In this document: positions 1 to 11,301 of the stretch, piece by piece
How the letters are laid out: every line of letters starts with the position of its first letter
Numbering within the stretch: position 1 is the first letter of the stretch
Source of the DNA: Pseudovirgaria hyperparasitica
Lineage: Eukaryota; Ascomycota; Dothideomycetes; Acrospermales; Acrospermaceae
NCBI RefSeq assembly: GCF_010093815.1
Contig: NW_022985550.1
Coordinates: forward strand, 2,102,055 to 2,166,054
Length of the DNA stretch: 64,000 bases
Direction: 5' to 3'
Program-made: the position numbers and the translations under genes
The notes under the pieces: generated by a model
Told to the model about the DNA's origin: nothing
The model's input: only the letters and a program-made list of their open reading frames with translations
Databases searched by the model: none

Positions 1-52
1 TCAGTTCAGTTCAGTTCAGTTCAGTTCAGTTCAGTTCAGTCAGTTCAGTTCA
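1..52. repeat. TCAGT pentanucleotide tract
   Basis: Eight uninterrupted TCAGT units fill the first 40 bases and a slightly shifted copy follows. Degenerate CAGT/CAGC repeats continue to about 150. The tract probably extends left of the window. Confidence 0.95.
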
Positions 53-214
53 CTCATTACACCCAACTCAGCCCAGCCAGCCAGTCATTCAGTCAGCCAG
101 CCAATCAGTAATTCAGTTCAGTCAGCCAAGTCAGTCAATACACCCAATAAACACCATTCAAAACTTTGCCACACCGGTGCAAGATATATACAAGACTTAC
201 TCTCTCAATGCCCT

Positions 215-322
215 GATACCCTCATTCCCTCATGCCCCTATGCCCCCATACCCTCATGCCCCCATACCCTCATGCCCTCATGCCCTCATGCCCTCATGCC
301 CTCATGCCCTCATGCCATTACG
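215..322. repeat. CCCTCATG minisatellite
   Basis: Tandem copies of a roughly 8-10 base unit (CCCTCATGCC and variants with CCCCATA) run through this stretch. All three frames are open over part of it because of the repeat, which creates spurious short open frames. No gene signal is seen. Confidence 0.85.
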
Positions 323-454
323 TCTTTATGCCATTATGTCTCTCCGTCTTTATGTCTCTCCGTCCTTATGTTTCTCATGCCTCCGATGCCCATGCATTCT
401 AATGCCCTCGATGCCCTCAGCACCTTGATACGCCCAACACTCACAATACCAACC

Positions 455-552
455 GTTCTCTCTCTCTTTCTTCTCTCTCTCTTTCTTCTCTCTCTCTTTC
501 TTCCCTCTCTCTTTCTTCCCTCTCTCTTTCTTCTCTCTCTCTTTCTCCATTC
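455..552. repeat. CT-rich tract with 12-base period
   Basis: Units of the type CTCTCTCTTTCT repeat about seven times, followed by a C-rich run near 575-590. This is a polypyrimidine microsatellite without coding signal. Confidence 0.85.
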
Positions 553-642
553 TCATCTCTACCTTGCCTCTTTCCCCCCCCCCCCTCCCTTAACCCCTAT
601 CTCTTAGCAACAACCAATCCTACCCTAACCTTACCTACCCAA

Positions 643-705
643 ACACAACCACAACCACAACCACAATCACAATCACAACCACAGCCACAACCACAGCCAC
701 AACCA
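643..705. repeat. CCACAA hexanucleotide tract
   Basis: About ten copies of CCACAA with CAATCA and CCACAG variants. From here to 1154 the sequence is C- and A-rich and non-coding; it would be the 3' flank of the minus-strand gene that follows. Confidence 0.8.
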
Positions 706-1154
706 CGCACCAGAGAAAAGAACCAAAAACAACCCCCCAAAAAAAAGGTCCAAAACGGGAATCGACCAAACGTAATCGACCAAGGAAGGTACCGAATAAT
801 AGATAGACCTGTCTTGATTATAGAAACTTCTACTCCTCTTCTGTTCCTGTTCCGTATACACGCGCGAGTACCATAGCTCGCTTCTCAATGACCTACCTAC
901 CTCCTCTATCCAACGCAACCCAATGCAACAACCCGATCAATTTAACAAACGAGCAAGCAAACGAACCAAGAAACCATTACCCGCAATCACGTATCCCAAA
1001 CCATCCAACCAAACCGTCCAACCCAACGAACCAACCAAGCACATCGATCCCTCCTCCAAAGCAACCTCAACCACCATAATCCACCCACACTCACACTTAC
1101 TCCCTCATCCTCTCCCTCTCCCTCTCACCCCCTCACTCTCTCAATCCCTCCCCC

Positions 1155-3470
1155 TTAATCCCAAACCCAAGCAGGCAACCCCCCCCTCCCCCCCCGTCCA
1201 ACAGGTTGAAACCACCCGCCCTCCCTCCTCGCCCACGCCGCAAGCGCAATCTCCGCCTTTCCATCCTCGCTCAAACACGGCAACGGCCCATGCAACGACG
1301 TCAGAACCCCGGGGCGCGGAAGCGGGTGGTGCGCTGCGGGCACCGTGTTACCGCCTGTGGATGTCGAGGATGAGGATGATGATGATGATGATGATGGTGC
1401 GGTGCTGAAGGAGGGTTTGGAGTGGGCGGTGTAGGCTGGGGTTTGAGGGGGTTTGGGCTGTTGGGTGGGTTGGGGGATTTGGTGGTTGGGGGAGAGAGCG
1501 TGGTGTTTGGGGGGGTATGGGGTTTTTGGAGGGTGTGGGGGAGGGGCGTGGTGCGCTGGGATGGATGTGTTTCCTGGCTCGTGCGTGGGAAGAGTATGAT
1601 GGTCTGGGAGGTATGTGTTTCTTGACTGGTGCGGTGTGGGAGCGTAGTGCTCGGGCATGTAGCTGTGTCTTTCCTGATATGGGGGAAGAGGATGATGCGA
1701 GGGAAGAGCGTGATGTTCAGGGACGTATGTGTGTCCTCCCTCATGCGTGGTAGGAGTATGATTCTCAGGGACGTATGCGTGTCTTGACTGGCGCGTAGAA
1801 TAATTACTATATCCAGGCAGGTATGTGTGTCTTCCCTGATGCGAGGCAACGTTATACTGCTCAGGCACGTATGTGTTTCTTGGCTGGCGTGTGGGAAGAT
1901 TGTAATGCTCAGGCGCGCGTGTGTATCTTCCCTGATGCGTGGGCAGAGCGTGGTGCTCAGGGATGTATGCATTTCTTCCCTGATGCGAGGGAAGACCATG
2001 TGCGTGTCTTGACTGGCGCGTGGAAGGACTATCATACTCAGGCATGTATGTGTGGCTTCCCTGATGCGAGGGAAGAGCGTGATGCTCAGCGACATGTGCG
2101 TGTCTTGACTGGCGCGTGGAAGAATTATCATATCCAGGCATGTATGTGTGTCTTCCCTGATGCAAGGGAGCATTATACTGCTCAGGCATGTACGTGTGTC
2201 TTCCCTGCAGCGTGGAAAAATCTTCATATCCAGGCATGTACGTGTGTCTTCCCTGCAGCGTGGAAAAATCATCATATCCAGGCACGTACGTGTATCTCCC
2301 CTGATGCAGGAGACGATCATAATGCTCAGAGCCGTACGCATGCATCCTCCGGCGCGGCGGAAGCGGAGGAGGTAACTGACGCTCCTCTGGCAGGAAACCG
2401 TCGTCTGGACTCTGATACACCGTGTTTGCTTGGTCGTGTAGATACTGCTGTACATAACCCATCGGACGGCCGTGTCCCGGTGCCAGGTGCAATGGCGACC
2501 CTAATTGAAAGTCATGAGGTCCATGTCCACCGCGATGACTAGGTAGTGTCCAAGGTGCGTTTGAAGAGTCATGGTATGAAGGCACTGACCCTGAAGCGTG
2601 GCTGTTGTCGTAGTCTCGATCGTACTCAGTTTGTGGAACGCCCCTGGTTGCTCGGAGGTGGTGAAGGGCTTTGGAACTCTTCCGCCTGACCACATCCAAC
2701 CTCTCCTTCAATCTGTCTCCGAACGAGCCCGAGAACCCTGCGGAACGCTCACCAGACTGTGCCGTAGTCTGCGACACGGACTCCCGACAGCCCTGGAGTT
2801 CAGCTTGGAGCGACGCAGCCTCGCAATAGCCCCGATCAGGATAGCAGCCAAGCTCCTCAAGCTCAGCAGTGTCCAGCGTCCGAGCTGAACTATCTCTATA
2901 CCTCGAAGGCGAGACGCGAGCGTAAAAGGTGGCAGAATTGCTCGTCTCAGACCCTCCGTTAACAGTCGAGTTCTCCGTCTCCGAACCTGGCACATGGCGA
3001 ATTGTCGTGGCGGCAAGAGAGACACGTCGAAGACTTGTTTCTTGAGGGGATCCCCAAACAGACTCGGTGCTGCTACCTGGAGAATCGGGAAGCGGTGTAT
3101 GCTTCGCTATACTTGAGCGTGGGCTGCTACTATTCGAAGCTGGCAACGCAGGTAGTAGGTCCATGTCATCGGCATCGAGATTGTGAAGCCAAGACAACGA
3201 TGTCTCAGTGACGCGGCGATCATGTTCTTTGTCACGGTGTTGTATTTCAGATGGCCGTACACGACTTATGGTGATGGCGTTTGCGATTCCAGACTCGATG
3301 AACGAGCCGAGCGATGAGATTGAGCGTGGTGAGATTTCGGGGTAGTCTATGCTTATTTGCGCCGGGGGCGTCGATGGTGAAGTTGGGAGGACATTCTCTT
3401 GAAGCTCCTTGAGGTCTGTACGAGGGTTCACGGAATCCGTGCGATCAGGCTCGTGAGCCTGGTCGGACAT
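1155..3470 (-). CDS. Disordered repeat protein, function unknown
   Basis: A single long open frame of 771 residues; I recognise no catalytic domain. The N-terminal half (residues 1-330) is Ser/Thr/Glu-rich and looks disordered, with one more ordered patch near residues 250-280 (GDRLKERLDVVRRKSSKALH, basic and possibly helical). The middle (about residues 385-650) is a tandem array of some sixteen 16-residue repeats with consensus QGRHTYMPEHYALPTH, rich in His, Tyr, Arg and Pro. The C-terminus is Pro-rich with a poly-Ser run and a basic Gly/Arg tail. The 5' part uses balanced codons and lacks stops, which supports a real gene. The start at 3470 is the first Met. Scaffold or phase-separating roles are possible but nothing in the sequence decides it. 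Confidence 0.7.
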   Translation of the reverse strand: MSDQAHEPDRTDSVNPRTDLKELQENVLPTSPSTPPAQISIDYPEISPRSISSLGSFIESGIANAITISRVRPSEIQHRDKEHDRRVTETSLSWLHNLDADDMDLLPALPASNSSSPRSSIAKHTPLPDSPGSSTESVWGSPQETSLRRVSLAATTIRHVPGSETENSTVNGGSETSNSATFYARVSPSRYRDSSARTLDTAELEELGCYPDRGYCEAASLQAELQGCRESVSQTTAQSGERSAGFSGSFGDRLKERLDVVRRKSSKALHHLRATRGVPQTEYDRDYDNSHASGSVPSYHDSSNAPWTLPSHRGGHGPHDFQLGSPLHLAPGHGRPMGYVQQYLHDQANTVYQSPDDGFLPEERQLPPPLPPRRRMHAYGSEHYDRLLHQGRYTYVPGYDDFSTLQGRHTYMPGYEDFSTLQGRHTYMPEQYNAPLHQGRHTYMPGYDNSSTRQSRHAHVAEHHALPSHQGSHTYMPEYDSPSTRQSRHAHGLPSHQGRNAYIPEHHALPTHQGRYTRAPEHYNLPTRQPRNTYVPEQYNVASHQGRHTYLPGYSNYSTRQSRHAYVPENHTPTTHEGGHTYVPEHHALPSHHPLPPYQERHSYMPEHYAPTPHQSRNTYLPDHHTLPTHEPGNTSIPAHHAPPPHPPKTPYPPKHHALSPNHQIPQPTQQPKPPQTPAYTAHSKPSFSTAPSSSSSSSSSSTSTGGNTVPAAHHPLPRPGVLTSLHGPLPCLSEDGKAEIALAAWARREGGWFQPVGRGGRGGLPAWVWD
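1530..2385 (-). repeat. 48-base coding tandem repeat
   Basis: About sixteen diverged 48-base units encode the 16-residue repeats of the disordered protein. One unit is shortened (near 1995-2005). Because 48 is divisible by three and the units are stop-poor, a second minus frame (1301-2455) and plus-strand frames (for example 1823-2542) are also open over the array. Confidence 0.85.
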
Positions 3471-4207
3471 GGTCGTTCCGTGGCAGCAGACGACGTTCTT
3501 CAGATAGCGATGCTAAGAGTAAGTCCGTCCATGGAATATATGATGGCAAGATGACCGTTCAATTGGTTTCGGAGGTAGGGTGGTTCTTTGGAATGTGTTT
3601 TGTGAATGGATATACGAGCAGAGCAGGTATAGATCGGGTGAAGTGTTGTAATAATCATGGGAGAGTGGAAAGAGGAGCTTATTCCTACTCCATTCTTTGT
3701 AGAGAAATGGCCATCTAGGTGAGCCCGAGTCATAGAGTAGGTGCAATGTATAAGTGGTGTACAGCACTACACATACACAGCTCCTGCACTTCTCCAACAG
3801 ATTCTCTAAACTCAGTGTTGTGCCCGTCATCATAATAGAAAGAGCGATGGCCAGGTCCGATAGTTGTTCCTCCTGACATTTTCACCTTCTAGTGCTGCGT
3901 CTGCTGAATCCGTCTATTATATTTCCGCTCTGGTACAGATTTTTTATGTGACCGTATTGACTCAAGAAGTGTGTGTTCATCATCTGCCTTTCGTTTTGAT
4001 GTCGAGGTTTCATCCTGAGCGTCAGCTCTCCCAGTATGAGCGGTGGTATCTAGCACTAGTAATATTATAAATACACAATCACAGACTACTTAGTCTACAA
4101 CTAAAGTCCCTCAAGGTCAAGAATAAAACCTGCCAGCTCACAAAAGCGCATGTACATCATACACCCCAAGAGCTATCTGCCCCTAGCACACACAAACCCC
4201 TTGCTAT
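3471..4207. other. Intergenic, no gene seen
   Basis: Upstream flank of the disordered-protein gene and downstream flank of the kinase gene, both on the minus strand. Only short open frames without family signal are present. Confidence 0.7.
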
Positions 4208-5801
4208 TCACGAATCAACAGGCCGATGCTCCGACATAAACTGAGTAAGGAAGCCATCCCCATAAAGATCCTCCGCAGACGGTCTCTCCTCCGGAAGCCA
4301 GCGCAGAACCTTCCGCGCAAGGGCAAGGAGCAATTCTCTATCTTCGCCCTCCAGCCGCGTCTCTCGCGACTCAAGTGTCTGATCGGGGATCGGTGTCTGC
4401 GCAATCCAGTCGCCTTTACTCGTTAACAGGGACGACAAACGCCAGAAAAAGAAAGAAAGAGCGACTCCTCACCCTCCGCATTCCAGTACTGCCGGCACTT
4501 ATCGCTCCGCTGCAGAAACTCCTTCGGCGGCGGTCCCATGAGCGAGACCATCTCAGCAAAGTGGAGCTCATCGTCCAGACGCCCATCTCTGACGGCAGAG
4601 AAGAGATTAGCTCGTTCGAACAGGCTCCAAATCTGTCAGAAGCTAGTCAGAGAGCCACACGCACAGCAGTGAAATCTTGCTCGCTGTTGTGATACGTACC
4701 GTGACCACGACAGACCAGATGTCGATCTTTGAATCCCACTCCATGCCGGCGATGATCTCGGGCGCGCGGTACTGCGCTGGCATGACGTCGCCAGAGTGCT
4801 TCTGCCCGGGCTCGCCTAGGCGGGCAGCGCCAAAATCGATGATGAAAGGCGCGTCGTAGGTTGTCGGCATCGAGTAAGAAAGGTGAATGGTGCGATCCTC
4901 GAGGACTTTGCGCGGCGACGGTTCGTCTAATTCAGCTTGCTCGACCTTCGAGACCGCGATATCGTTAGTCCCGGTCATGATATTGTTGGGCGAAAGGTCT
5001 GGTAGTAATTATCACTTCTTAGCCAACACACACACAGCAATACACCCAGACCCCCGAGGCGTAACAAACCTGTATGCACAACCCCCGCCTGATGCAAAAG
5101 GTCCAGTCCCGTAACAACGACATACATGTATTTCTGCAAGAGCGTCTTCTCCAGCGCTCTCTCCGCAAACAGATCGCGCAAATCGCTCAGCGTCCACCCC
5201 AGCGTCGGGAAAACCAGACATTGGTGAGATCCACGCGGGCTGCTGATGCGGAAGTCGTCCAGCGATACACGCACCCTCCCCTTGCCCGGATGGTGCGTGT
5301 CGATGGACTTGATGTGGTGAGACACGGCCAATTCCGGCACGTCGCCACGCCCAACGACGCAGACCTTGAGAGTACACAGGACGTCCTCGCTTAGAACAGC
5401 GTCAACATGATGCAATTGCCCCCCAAAAAAGTCTCAACTCACTCCAGATCCCGGCACAGCCAAACGGTCGAATAGGCGCCAAAGCCCAGCTTTGCAACGA
5501 CCTGATAGCGCGACTTGAAGACGTCGCCTAAGCGGACGGGATAGAACTTCTCAGCCTTATAGCCCACCAGCCTCTCCTCCTCGAACCTTTCGTGCTTCGG
5601 AAGGGCGGTAAAACCATCGGTTGGGAAGGTACGGGCCTGGATGGATATCCTGCGTGCGAAGCCGGCCGTCCATGGCTGATTTAGTCGTCGTCGTCGTCGT
5701 CCAGTCAGTCGAAGCGGAACCGAGAGATTATAGAGTCTATTCGGCGTCCAGGAGTGCAGTTGTGTTCTGAAGGTTATACGTGGACCAGCTGATAGCGCCA
5801 T
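4208..5801 (-). CDS. SRPK-like serine/threonine protein kinase
   Basis: Five exons encode a protein kinase of the expanded fungal SRPK-like group. Exon 1 carries the N-terminus and Gly-rich loop ([12 protein letters not shown]). Exon 2 carries the VAIK-like lysine (TLKVCVV) and ends at HT; intron 5069-4999 is removed to give the catalytic loop HTDLSPNN, keeping the catalytic Asp. Exon 3 has FIIDFGAAR (DFG intact) and the APE-like segment YRAPEII. Exon 4 begins [11 protein letters not shown], and a last intron near 4481-4429 precedes the C-lobe end with the R-x-S-A-E-DLY motif. The first intron, near 5444-5397, has a weak TAAG acceptor and is the least certain. The N-terminus before [11 protein letters not shown] is basic and may be a mitochondrial or low-complexity extension. 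The family phosphorylates SR-type substrates in model organisms; for fungal paralogues the substrates are unknown. Confidence 0.85.
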
Positions 5802-6607
5802 AATTATACAGTTACCTGGCAGAAGGACATATAGTCCGGCCGCATCTTGCTAGACGACGGCCGTTGCCGTATGGATCCAGAGCGACCAATCAGATACCCA
5901 GGCAGACTTCGCGGCGCAACCTTGAAAGCATATTATGAAACAAACTCTTTATGAGTGAGTATTAATAGACACGTATTGAGATTGTGATAGTATATACTAT
6001 ATACTGAATTAGCGAGAAAAGATGATTTGCCCAACCAAGGCTATTGTTGCCCATGTAACAGACTGATGTTCCATGCAAAGAATAATCCTGGCAAGGTGAT
6101 CTGTCACCTGAAACATGGTGATATACAAAAACAGACGGGTAGATCCAGCGTAATTCTCGTTTGCCACTTACTACGTGGTACGTAACGTCAATAGTGAGCC
6201 AGCAACCAAGTCAACAAGATGCACTGTACTCACACAGCAGTGTCACAGGTGCAAGACACAGTCACGTGAACACAGCGCACAAGTCATCGTAATACCTTGG
6301 TGATATTGAGGTTTACGTTAATCATAAACATTAATGTATGTCTACCTAATCGCCCATCCTTCCGATTTTTTGCTTCCGTCCATTGAAGTGGGTATCTTCC
6401 GATTGCTGGTGTCATTACATGCTAAGCTCCATCGCTGATCGTGAGCTCCATTAATACTCTGGCGCGACAAGGTGATGCAAAGTCCGCCATATCATGCCAT
6501 TCGTAACGATTGAAAGAAAAGTTGAAATTAGAGATTTTGCTTCATCGACGATGACTACTCAATAAAGAGATAGTGAACGCCTCTATCCAATGTAATGGGG
6601 AAGAGGC
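5802..6607. other. Intergenic, no gene seen
   Basis: Moderately AT-rich with a short TATATACTATATACT run near 5990. It lies between the kinase start and the CFEM gene end. No coding or RNA signal was found. Confidence 0.7.
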
Positions 6608-7490
6608 TTAGATGAAGAGCATAGCAGCAAGACCAGCGCCAGCGAGAACGGGGGCAGCGGTGATCATTGGGCCAGCACCTTGGCTGTCGGTTGGAGCACC
6701 ACCAGTAGCCGAGTTGGCAATTGAGGAGGCATCGCTGAGGGCAGAAGAAACGGCACCAGAGGCATCGCTCAAGACCGAGGAGACGGCACCAGAAGCATCG
6801 CTCAGAGCAGAAGAGACAGCACCAGTGGCCTCGCTCAGGGCCGACGAGAGAGCACCAGAGACGTCAGTGCCAGTGGTCTGCGCACCACCAACAGCACCGT
6901 AGAGGGTGACGAGACCAGTGGTTTGAACGATTGTCTGGCCGTCAGAGGTGATGGTGGTCTCGAGAGGTGAGGTGGTGACCGGGGTGCTTGCAGGGCTACC
7001 TTCACCACCAGTCTGTTGAGCAGCCGAAGAGAGGACACTGAGACCGGGGAGAGTGATGGAGGCAGCGCCGTCACCTGCAGAAGCAAGGACCTCTGTGGAA
7101 GATAAGTTAGTGTGACGTTCGGAAGAAAAGATTGTCGGAGTGAGGCACTTACGGGAGCAATAGTTTGTTCCGTAGGCGATGACTTGCTGAGCGACCGAGT
7201 CAGAGCCACAGGACTCGAGAGAGCAGTCACGGACGCCGTAGCCAAAGTCGATCTTGCTGCAGTAGCAGTTGAGGTCGCCAGAGGCACAGCCGAACTGAGA
7301 GATAGCAATGTTGACCATGTTGCCGATACAGGTTTGCTTCAGGAAGCGTCAGTCAATGATTCTAGTGAAATGGAGGAGCACGAAGGCTCTTCAGAGGTGG
7401 TCAAAGACTTACACCGCAGCCTGGAAGAGCACTGGTGTCCTGAGCGACAGCAGCGCTGACGGCAGCGAGAAGGGCGATTGAGTACTTCAT
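6608..7490 (-). CDS. CFEM-domain GPI-anchored secreted protein
   Basis: Three exons. The start at 7490 gives a signal peptide (MKYSIALLAAVSAAVAQD). The mature part begins with an eight-Cys CFEM pattern: PGCG, TCIGN, FGCASGDLNCYCS, DCSLESCG and NYCS. Introns lie at about 7410-7333 (GTAAGT donor) and 7154-7099 (GTAAGT donor, CTTCCACAG acceptor). The C-terminal third is a Ser/Ala stalk built from 11-residue units (ASGAVSSALSD) and ends in a hydrophobic segment (APVLAGAGLAAMLFI) typical of a GPI signal. CFEM proteins in fungi bind haem or act at the cell surface in adhesion and host interaction. The CxC-rich Asp-containing FGCASGDLNCYC core fits a haem-binding CFEM, but that role is inferred. Confidence 0.9.
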
Positions 7491-9575
7491 TGTGGATGAT
7501 GGGTTGATGAAAAGGCTTGCTGGTAGGAGCTGTATGGAGTTGTAGCTGTAGAAGATGCTTTGCGACGGGTAAAGCTCGTAGACAGCAAGCTGATCAGTGA
7601 AAGGCTTGAAGATGTTTGTTGGTGGAGAAGAAGAAGAAGAAGAAGAGGAGGAAGGGAGAAGAAATGGGCGGAGGGTGATAGAGACGGAACGAAATTTATG
7701 AAGCCAGGGAGGAAGGCGCTAGTGCAAAGGTTCAGGCTTTCCGGAAGCAAGTTTTGATGGCTTGCTTGATGCGCGGCGGGACGTGACTTCACAGCATCAC
7801 ACACTACACACTACACACTACACATTACACATTACACAGGATTGTTGTGGGGCAACGACCATCCATGTCCGGCTCGATTCACGCGACTTGCCAGGTTGCG
7901 GCTGGGGTACAGCTAGTGTGAGAGTAATAATTACCAAGAGTTTGGATAGATATGGATTGCGAATCATTTGTTATGAACAACGACCGTGATTCTAGTCCAG
8001 ACGATGCACCAGTCAGCTATCAGAGGCACGCACAAGTGGGTCACAGCGAGTCAATTCGTCCAGATTGTCCGCAATAAGTGCAGCAGTCTGTCTGCATCTA
8101 GACAGATTATTAGCAAAAGGGGCGAAGCTGGAAAGGGAAGAGGATGAAGCTAGAAGAGTATGTGATGCAAAAGTTGCGCATCTTTTGAGTCGAGCTGACG
8201 ACGGTCTTTGCTCACTCTTGGCGGCAGACACCCTGTCACGCTCCACCAATGAGAAGCCTCAGATCACGTCCCATAACGGCTAGCACAGGTACGCGAAAAG
8301 GGAGGCTGGGCCAGCAACTGTGCGGTGGTGGCTAGTTAGTAGTTAGTCTTCAAGAGCTCTCTCTCTCTTAGCTGATTGGCTAGTGCAACGTCTACCAACT
8401 TTAAACAAGAGAATGCATAGACAGGTAGAAAAAGCAAGATTGGGTGACAAGACTATAGTTCACTAGTTCGACTCACACGCACACAACATTACACACCGTC
8501 ACTCCCACTCCCACGGTTAACTATCAGCCAAAGCCGTCGTGGCACCAGCAGCAGCAGCCAGCACTGAGAGGAGGAGACTGAGAGAGCAAGGGACCGCCCT
8601 TGTTGCGCGGACGACCATTGTGTCGTCGTTCGTGGGTGCGTGCGAACGGCCCAGATGCTGATTCGGGGGCAGACCAGGTCCCAGTAGTTACTTACCAGTC
8701 AATTGCGTCATGCTTTTCCTGCTAATGCCAACTTTTCCCTTCCAATCCAGCGAGAAAACAGGAACTCGAAGCTGATGATGATATCAAACAAAGGTAAAAG
8801 AAACTTGGAATATCGAGATTGCTTCGAATCTTGACAGCGGCGCGCTACGGGTCTAGCGCCACACCGCCACTATTATTGCTTCCGTTCCTCATTGTATAGC
8901 TAACTAACCGTCGTCGTCAGCTACCAGTCACTCTTCTCACCAGCCACCACCAGCCACGTCGACTGCTCCACTCCAAGAAGTAGTTCGCTGCATCTCGCCC
9001 ATCCATCCATCCATCCATCCATCACTGCATTGGACGATGTCGGTTCCACGTTGCAGCAATTCACCGCCTGCTTGCACCCCCTATCGATAACTAGTTCCGT
9101 TTATCATTCATATGCGCACCACTTAATTGTGCGAGTACGGAATAATCTGGCTTTTCCCGCATCTATTATGTACCACTACTACGACGGTGCGATCCAGACA
9201 GGCGAGGGGGGGGACCACACACACTCCGATCGGAAATTAAGCATCAATCTCGACTCCTCTCTTATCCGTCGTGCCTGTGCCTGTGCCTGTGCCTGTCCGT
9301 TTGTTTGGCTCCATCTATGTAATCATAATTATCATCCGCTCACTTGCTAAAAGCTTCTTCCCAAACTCCATCCGTTGGTTGGGTCCCAAAGAAGGACTGC
9401 TGCACCACTATCGCTGTGGCGCATCGACTAAATATTCTAATTGAGCTACTACTACAGTAGTAGTACTATGGAGATCCGCTCGTCGATTCATCCATCCGCT
9501 ACTTCAGCTAATTACAAGCTATGACCTCGAAACAAAAAACTTGCTTTCCATCGTGAACATCATCGCAACTAGTCA
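7491..9575. other. Long intergenic region upstream of CFEM gene
   Basis: About 2 kb without a convincing gene. It holds short tandem runs: CACACTA repeats near 7798-7838, a CT run near 8358-8370, CCAT repeats at 9000-9024 and TGCCTG repeats near 9270-9292. It is the whole 5' flank of the CFEM gene and the 3' flank of the anthranilate synthase gene, so a long regulated promoter is possible. Confidence 0.65.
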
Positions 9576-11301
9576 TCATGTTGTTGACGCTGCGAGCTCG
9601 AGCTCTTCAGCTTCATGCCGGTGCTTCTCTTCGGCCGATGTGATGCACTGCATGTTCGCTCCGAGCTTGTTCAGCGTCTCCACATACTCGTCGTACGGAT
9701 CAGAGTCAAACACGATCCCGCCGCCCGCCTGTAGATACGCTACGCCCTGCTTGATCACCATCGTCCGCAACGCAATGCACGTGTCCATGGCCCCTTCTAC
9801 CTCCGCTCCATCTGCCTCAATCCTGTTGTATCCAAAGTATCCTACCGCGCCTGCGTACACGCCGCGCTTCTCGCCCTCCAGCTCTGCAATCAGTTGCATT
9901 GCACGAACTTTTGGTGCACCGCTCACGGTGCCTGCCGGGAAGATGGATCTGAATGCGTCGAACCGTGTCTTGTCCGCTCGCAGTATGCCAGACACCTCCG
10001 ATACGAGGTGCTGCACATGCGAAAATCTTTGCACAACCATCAATCGGTCTACCCGTGTTGACAGCGGGTCGCAGACTCGATTGACGTCGTTCCGCGCAAG
10101 ATCGACAAGCATGACATGCTCCGCTCGGTCCTTCAATGAACTACTGAGCTCCTCTGCCAACGCTTCGTCCTCTTCCCTTGTTTTGCCGCGCTTCACCGTT
10201 CCCGCTATAGGATGTGTGATGATCCTTCCGTTTTCAGCCTTGACCAGCAATTCCGGACTAGCGCCCACGATCTGGAAATCCACACACTCCAAGTAGAACA
10301 GGTACGGTGACGGATTGACATTCCGCAGGTGCCGATAGATGTTGAATGGGTGCAGTGACGTTGGTCGTGCAAACCGCTGTGAAGGTACAGCCTGGATGAT
10401 GTCGCCCTTGCAGATGTGCTCCTTGAGTTTGTGCACATGGCCTTCGTAGCCTGCCTGCCCGATATTTGACGTATATTCTTGCCCGGTCTGGATGGGTGTC
10501 TGCTTCGGCACAGGAATGTCCAGTTTCTGTACTGTTCTCACTGTACGAAGGAGCGTTGCCTTGGCTTCCTGATATGCTTCATCCAACTGACTTGTATCTT
10601 GCGGTACTTGAATGTAGGTGATGACCTTGACCACCTGGAAAAAGTGGTCGAATGCTACCACCGTATCGAAGAGCATGAACAAACTCTCTGGGACTTTCAA
10701 CATGTCCTTCATCGGTCTCTTCGTCTTCGGCTCGAAATATTTGACGCAATCATATCCTACATACCCGATCGCACCTCCTGTCAGCGGAGGGAGGTCCAGT
10801 TCAGGCACAGACGCGACCCTGCTCTTTGATAACTCTTCTGCCAGCAATGGCATTGGATCTGCTTCTGGACCATGACCAGGGCCTGTCTTGAGCACTGCGC
10901 GCGGATCTACTGACGGTTAAACAGCTTCCCCCGTCAAACTCGCAATCATGACTTACTTGCGCCAGCAAAGCTATATCGTCCAATTGTCTCTGTTGTCGCC
11001 GCACTTTCAAACAAGAAAGACAGCTCAGAGCTTACTTGGAATTAGTCATCATGTATGATTACTATGGCTCTCCACGACTAACTTTTTGGAGATCTTCAAG
11101 TATATCGACGACGGCGTCAAGAATTCGGCAGAGATTGTTGCGAGCAGAGGGACAAGGTTTGGTGGGTTGGGCAGTTTCGAAACATCGTCAAGAAGATGCT
11201 GGACAGTCTCAAGCGACGGCTGGATTCCTAACTGTAGCCAGCACAAGTCAGCGAAAGACATACAATGACTCATCTCAATCAGTACGAACCTGGCCGGCCA
11301 T
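9576..11301 (-). CDS. trpE: Anthranilate synthase component I
   Basis: Converts chorismate and glutamine-derived ammonia to anthranilate, the first committed step of tryptophan synthesis (yeast TRP2). The large 3' exon contains the chorismate-binding signatures GGAIGYVGYDCVKYFE, SPYLFYLEC, GASPELLV, HPIAGTVKRG, DLARNDVNRV, FPAGTVSGAPKVRAM and YAGAVGYFGY. Start: a four-codon exon (Met-Ala-Gly-Gln, 11301-11290) is joined across a 58-base intron (11289-11232) to LGIQPSLETV, matching the usual fungal N-terminus. Further introns fall after YLKISK (near 11065-11030) and after RYSFAGA (near 10960-10920). The LLES-type feedback site is represented by SFLFESA. All key residues seen are intact. An upstream Met at 11384 is open only because the first intron lacks a stop. 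Confidence 0.95.

Noticed and set aside
177-607. Plus-strand open frames in the leading repeats
   Set aside because: Products are pure minisatellite and CT-tract translations.
1530-2385. CRISPR-like spaced repeats
   Set aside because: The regular 48-base period is a coding repeat with no unique spacers, and the genome is eukaryotic.
1301-2455. 384-codon open frame on the minus strand overlapping the disordered-protein gene
   Set aside because: It exists because the 48-base repeats are stop-poor in several frames; its residues are Cys/Ile/Arg-rich without domain signal, and the 771-residue frame extends well beyond the repeats.
1823-2542. Plus-strand 239-codon open frame over the same repeats
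   Set aside because: Antisense shadow of the repeat array.
9541-10296. Plus-strand 251-codon open frame
   Set aside because: Lies antisense to strongly conserved anthranilate synthase exons.
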